Source: Bacteroidales bacterium
GTDB taxonomy: Bacteria; Bacteroidota; Bacteroidia; Bacteroidales; VadinHA17
Assembly (NCBI GenBank): GCA_003157055.1
Contig: PMIG01000337.1
Span: forward strand, 1-6,136
Reading direction: 5' to 3'
DNA: 6,136 nucleotides
Shown: piece by piece, positions 5,477 to 6,136 of the stretch
Numbering within the stretch: the stretch's first letter is position 1
Layout: every line of letters starts with the position of its first letter
Notes under the pieces: generated by a model
What the model was told of the DNA's origin: nothing
Seen by the model: only the letters and a program-made list of their open reading frames with translations
The model's database searches: none
Position numbers and translations under genes: made by a program

Positions 5477-6136
5477 GGCTTCTTAATAAAATAAGCTGCA
5501 ATTGGATAATGATCTGAATATCTTATCCTTATTATATTGAATATCCGGCATTCAAGAGCGTTGTCATAAAGAATATAATCAATCCTGTTAGGAGGATAGT
5601 TGCCTCTGTAGGTGAAACCAGCCCCGTATCCTGAGCTGACAAATGAATCATTCAGTCCTTTCCGGATCTTGCGATATGAATATGACACGGGTGTGTCATT
5701 AAAGTCACCGGCAACAATCACGGGATAAGGCGATGAGTTAACCCATGCTTTCACTGTCTGGGCCTGCCTGGCCCTCCTGACGAATCCTTTCTTAAGGCTT
5801 ACAGACAGATTCTTAACCTCATCGAGAGTCTCCTTGTCGTCAGGTGTTGTCATCTCCTCAAGAAATGATTTCTCGATGCTTCTCAACCTGAAAGATTGCA
5901 GATGGTTGTTAAAGACCCTGAAAGTGTCTTTTTTAATAACTATGTCCGTATAAATCGAGAGACTTGAGGACCCGGTGTGTATTATCTCGCCCTTCCCGAC
6001 AATAGGATACTTGCTATAAGTTGCAATACCATAGTAACGGCTTTTACCGTTACCGATCATTTTCATATGCGAATAATAGCCGCCCCCCAGAGCACTTTTC
6101 ACATAAGAATCCTTTTGTAGGGGATCGCCATTGACA
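5473..6136 (-). CDS. Endonuclease/exonuclease/phosphatase (EEP) family protein, C-terminal part (5' end outside window)
   Basis: This is a metal-dependent phosphoesterase of the DNase I-like EEP fold; members cleave nucleic acids, phospholipids or phosphoinositides. The reading frame stays open to the window edge (VNGDPLQKDSYVKSALGGG...), so the GTG at 6102 is internal and the gene is cut off by the window. About 220 residues are visible. Motifs in order are YGIATYSKYPIVGKG (family strand after the first catalytic Glu, which is outside), NHLQS (5893-5907, conserved His), GDFND (5695-5709, catalytic Asp and Asn), RIDYIL, and SDHYP (5503-5517, with the catalytic Asp-His pair). These final motifs are the usual EEP signature and appear intact. 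Bacteroidetes homologues often carry N-terminal membrane helices, but that part is not visible. The substrate is unknown. It is convergent with the PLP-enzyme gene, with stops overlapping by four bases and no terminator hairpin between them. Confidence 0.92.
   Translation of the reverse strand, partial: VNGDPLQKDSYVKSALGGGYYSHMKMIGNGKSRYYGIATYSKYPIVGKGEIIHTGSSSLSIYTDIVIKKDTFRVFNNHLQSFRLRSIEKSFLEEMTTPDDKETLDEVKNLSVSLKKGFVRRARQAQTVKAWVNSSPYPVIVAGDFNDTPVSYSYRKIRKGLNDSFVSSGYGAGFTYRGNYPPNRIDYILYDNALECRIFNIIRIRYSDHYPIAAYFIKKP

Overview
The window looks like ordinary chromosomal DNA from a member of the Bacteroidetes, probably an anaerobic or fermentative lineage near Bacteroidales/Marinilabiliales. 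The supporting signs are start codons without Shine-Dalgarno sequences and with A/T-rich leaders, AT-rich intergenic spacers, and a membrane pyrophosphatase that closely resembles the Bacteroides-type K+-dependent enzymes. No phage genes, transposases, tRNA/rRNA genes or CRISPR repeats were seen.

Layout. (1) Positions 1-563 hold the C-terminal 186 codons of a membrane-bound ion-pumping pyrophosphatase (hppA copy 1), closed by a very strong intrinsic terminator at 576-607. (2) Positions 734-1845 hold a tightly coupled exbB-exbD pair (ATGA overlap) encoding a TonB/Tol-type proton-channel motor; no TonB or TolA partner lies next to it. (3) Positions 1846-2148 are a gene-free spacer with a possible terminator hairpin and an AT-rich leader. 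(4) Positions 2149-4449 hold a complete 766-residue second membrane pyrophosphatase of a different sequence type, followed by another clear terminator at 4470-4499. (5) Positions 4532-5476 hold a fold-type II PLP enzyme of the serine racemase / serine-threonine (hydroxyaspartate) dehydratase family. (6) Positions 5473-6136, on the minus strand, hold the C-terminal part of an endonuclease/exonuclease/phosphatase-family protein. It converges on the PLP enzyme so closely that the two stop codons share a TTAA.

How the genes may work together. The two pyrophosphatases hydrolyse cytoplasmic PPi to export H+ and/or Na+, and the ExbB-ExbD motor consumes an ion gradient, so the first 4.4 kb is a cluster of ion-gradient machinery. 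Copy 2 carries the residues expected of a K+-dependent enzyme of the Na+ or dual Na+,H+ pumping type. Copy 1 is a divergent paralogue with an apparent extra C-terminal membrane helix. Terminators separate the units, so any functional link is a matter of gene neighbourhood and not of one shared transcript. Nothing in the window is plainly a new system. The most unusual point is the pair of dissimilar ion-pumping pyrophosphatases bracketing an orphan ExbBD motor.
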